Below, piece after piece: positions 22,498 to 23,044 of a stretch of DNA of 23,044 bases. Location: positions 1 to 23,044 of the forward strand of contig CAYRDM010000007.1 in the NCBI GenBank assembly GCA_964423175.1, read 5' to 3'. Positions within the stretch are counted from its first letter, which is position 1, and the number at the start of each line of letters is the position of its first letter. The notes under the pieces are model-generated. The model was given only the letters and a program-made list of their open reading frames with translations. It made no database searches and was not told the DNA's origin. The stretch is from JBGQJN01 sp964423175 (GTDB taxonomy: Bacteria; Patescibacteriota; Minisyncoccia; 2-02-FULL-40-12; IGHO2-01-FULL-4-A). The position numbers were made by a program, and so were the translations under genes.

Positions 22498-23044
22498 TTG
22501 TTAGATACAAGACAATTCATATCTGCAATCAGGCAGATAGTGGAAGAAAAAGGTATACCAGAAGACAAGGTCGTCGAAACCATTGAGGCTGCCATTGCAG
22601 CGGCTTATAAGAGAGATTATGGAGAGAAGGGCCAGGTAATCAGAGCTCGATTAAACCAGGAAACTGGTGATGTTAAGATTACTCAGATCAAATACGTAAT
22701 TGAAGGTGTTGATGCAGAGGGGAATATAATAGGCGAAGTTCCAGACAGACCAGTTATTCCTGAGGGTATGCGTCGTGAAGAGCAGGATAGAAATTCTGGT
22801 GGAAGAGAATCTTCAGAAAATGCAGCTTCAGATGAAAATGATGGCAAGGTTAAATTTAATCCCGAAAAGTATATTACTCTAGAAGATGCCAAAAAAATTA
22901 ATAAAAAACTCAAAGTCGGTGAAGAGATGCTGATTGATAGAGAGTCAAAAACTGACTTTGGTAGGATAGCTGCCCAGACTGCCAAGCAAGTCATAATACA
23001 GAGGTTAAGAGAAGTTGAAAGAGAGGCAATCTCTGTTGAGTTTA
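22498..23044 (+). CDS. nusA: transcription factor NusA, N-terminal part (3' end outside window)
   Basis: The frame starts at a TTG (MLDTRQFISAIRQIVEEKGI), the typical NusA N-terminus, and stays open to the window end (182 codons). PEDKVVETIEAAIAAAYKRD and, at the end, DFGRIAAQTAKQVIIQRLRE are diagnostic of the NusA N-terminal domain that contacts RNA polymerase. Between them is a longer, charged insertion than usual (about residues 80-120: EGMRREEQDRNSGGRESSEN and following). The S1 and KH domains would lie beyond the window. NusA controls pausing, termination and antitermination. No Shine-Dalgarno site is obvious before the TTG. Confidence 0.93.
   Translation, partial: MLDTRQFISAIRQIVEEKGIPEDKVVETIEAAIAAAYKRDYGEKGQVIRARLNQETGDVKITQIKYVIEGVDAEGNIIGEVPDRPVIPEGMRREEQDRNSGGRESSENAASDENDGKVKFNPEKYITLEDAKKINKKLKVGEEMLIDRESKTDFGRIAAQTAKQVIIQRLREVEREAISVEF

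Noticed and set aside
22683..22994. 103-aa minus-strand ORF
   Set aside because: It is the antisense shadow of nusA, whose plus-strand frame has clear family motifs.

Overview
The window looks like part of a small-genome bacterium of the Candidate Phyla Radiation (Patescibacteria). Reasons: AT-rich DNA, tightly packed genes with 1-4 base overlaps, shortened housekeeping proteins, a PrgI/VirB4-type secretion locus, a P/T-rich anchored surface protein and a PilB ATPase. TGA is used as a stop (rpmH, yidD, the 177-aa gene), so this is not the recoded SR1/Gracilibacteria group. I cannot settle Microgenomates versus Parcubacteria from one window. A run of exactly 100 N (5050-5149) shows it is a scaffolded draft assembly.

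Layout. 1-5308 (+): a type IV secretion-like operon: 3' end of a VirB6/TrbL-like membrane protein, an unknown 177-aa protein, PrgI, a separate TraC/VirB4 N-terminal-like protein, the VirB4 ATPase, and a small membrane protein broken by the N gap. 5321-6400 (+): an anchored beta-propeller-like protein. 6402-9838 (-): the classical rpmH-rnpA-yidD-yidC-jag block, ending in a polysaccharide flippase that has no canonical start codon at its true N-terminus. 9839-11619: the replication origin region, with dnaA (+) and DnaA-box-like sites on both sides of it. 11620-12991 (+): dnaN and a short DUF721/DciA-like protein. 12993-15161 (-): a class A penicillin-binding protein. 15227-15885 (-): a two-gene unit of unknown function with a strong promoter and its own terminator. 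15991-17187 (+): tyrS. 17214-20290 (-): a 38-aa acidic ORF, ruvC, yebC, a P/T-rich surface protein and ruvB. 20340-20516: a highly structured non-coding stretch, best candidate for an undescribed RNA. 20517-22184 (-): pilB. 22185-23044: a leader with a strong promoter and hairpins, then the 5' part of nusA.

How it works together. Most genes serve the core: replication start (DnaA, clamp, possible helicase loader), Holliday junction resolution (RuvC, RuvB), tRNA maturation and charging (RnpA, TyrRS), membrane protein insertion (YidC, YidD), wall synthesis (PBP1A) and transcription (NusA, YebC). The rest face outward: T4SS-like complex, flippase, pilus motor and two anchored surface proteins, as expected for a cell that lives attached to others.

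A recurring sign is expression without a leader: several first genes have a -10-like hexamer ending 5-8 bases before the start codon and no Shine-Dalgarno sequence, whereas the 15227-15885 unit has clear GGGAG sites.
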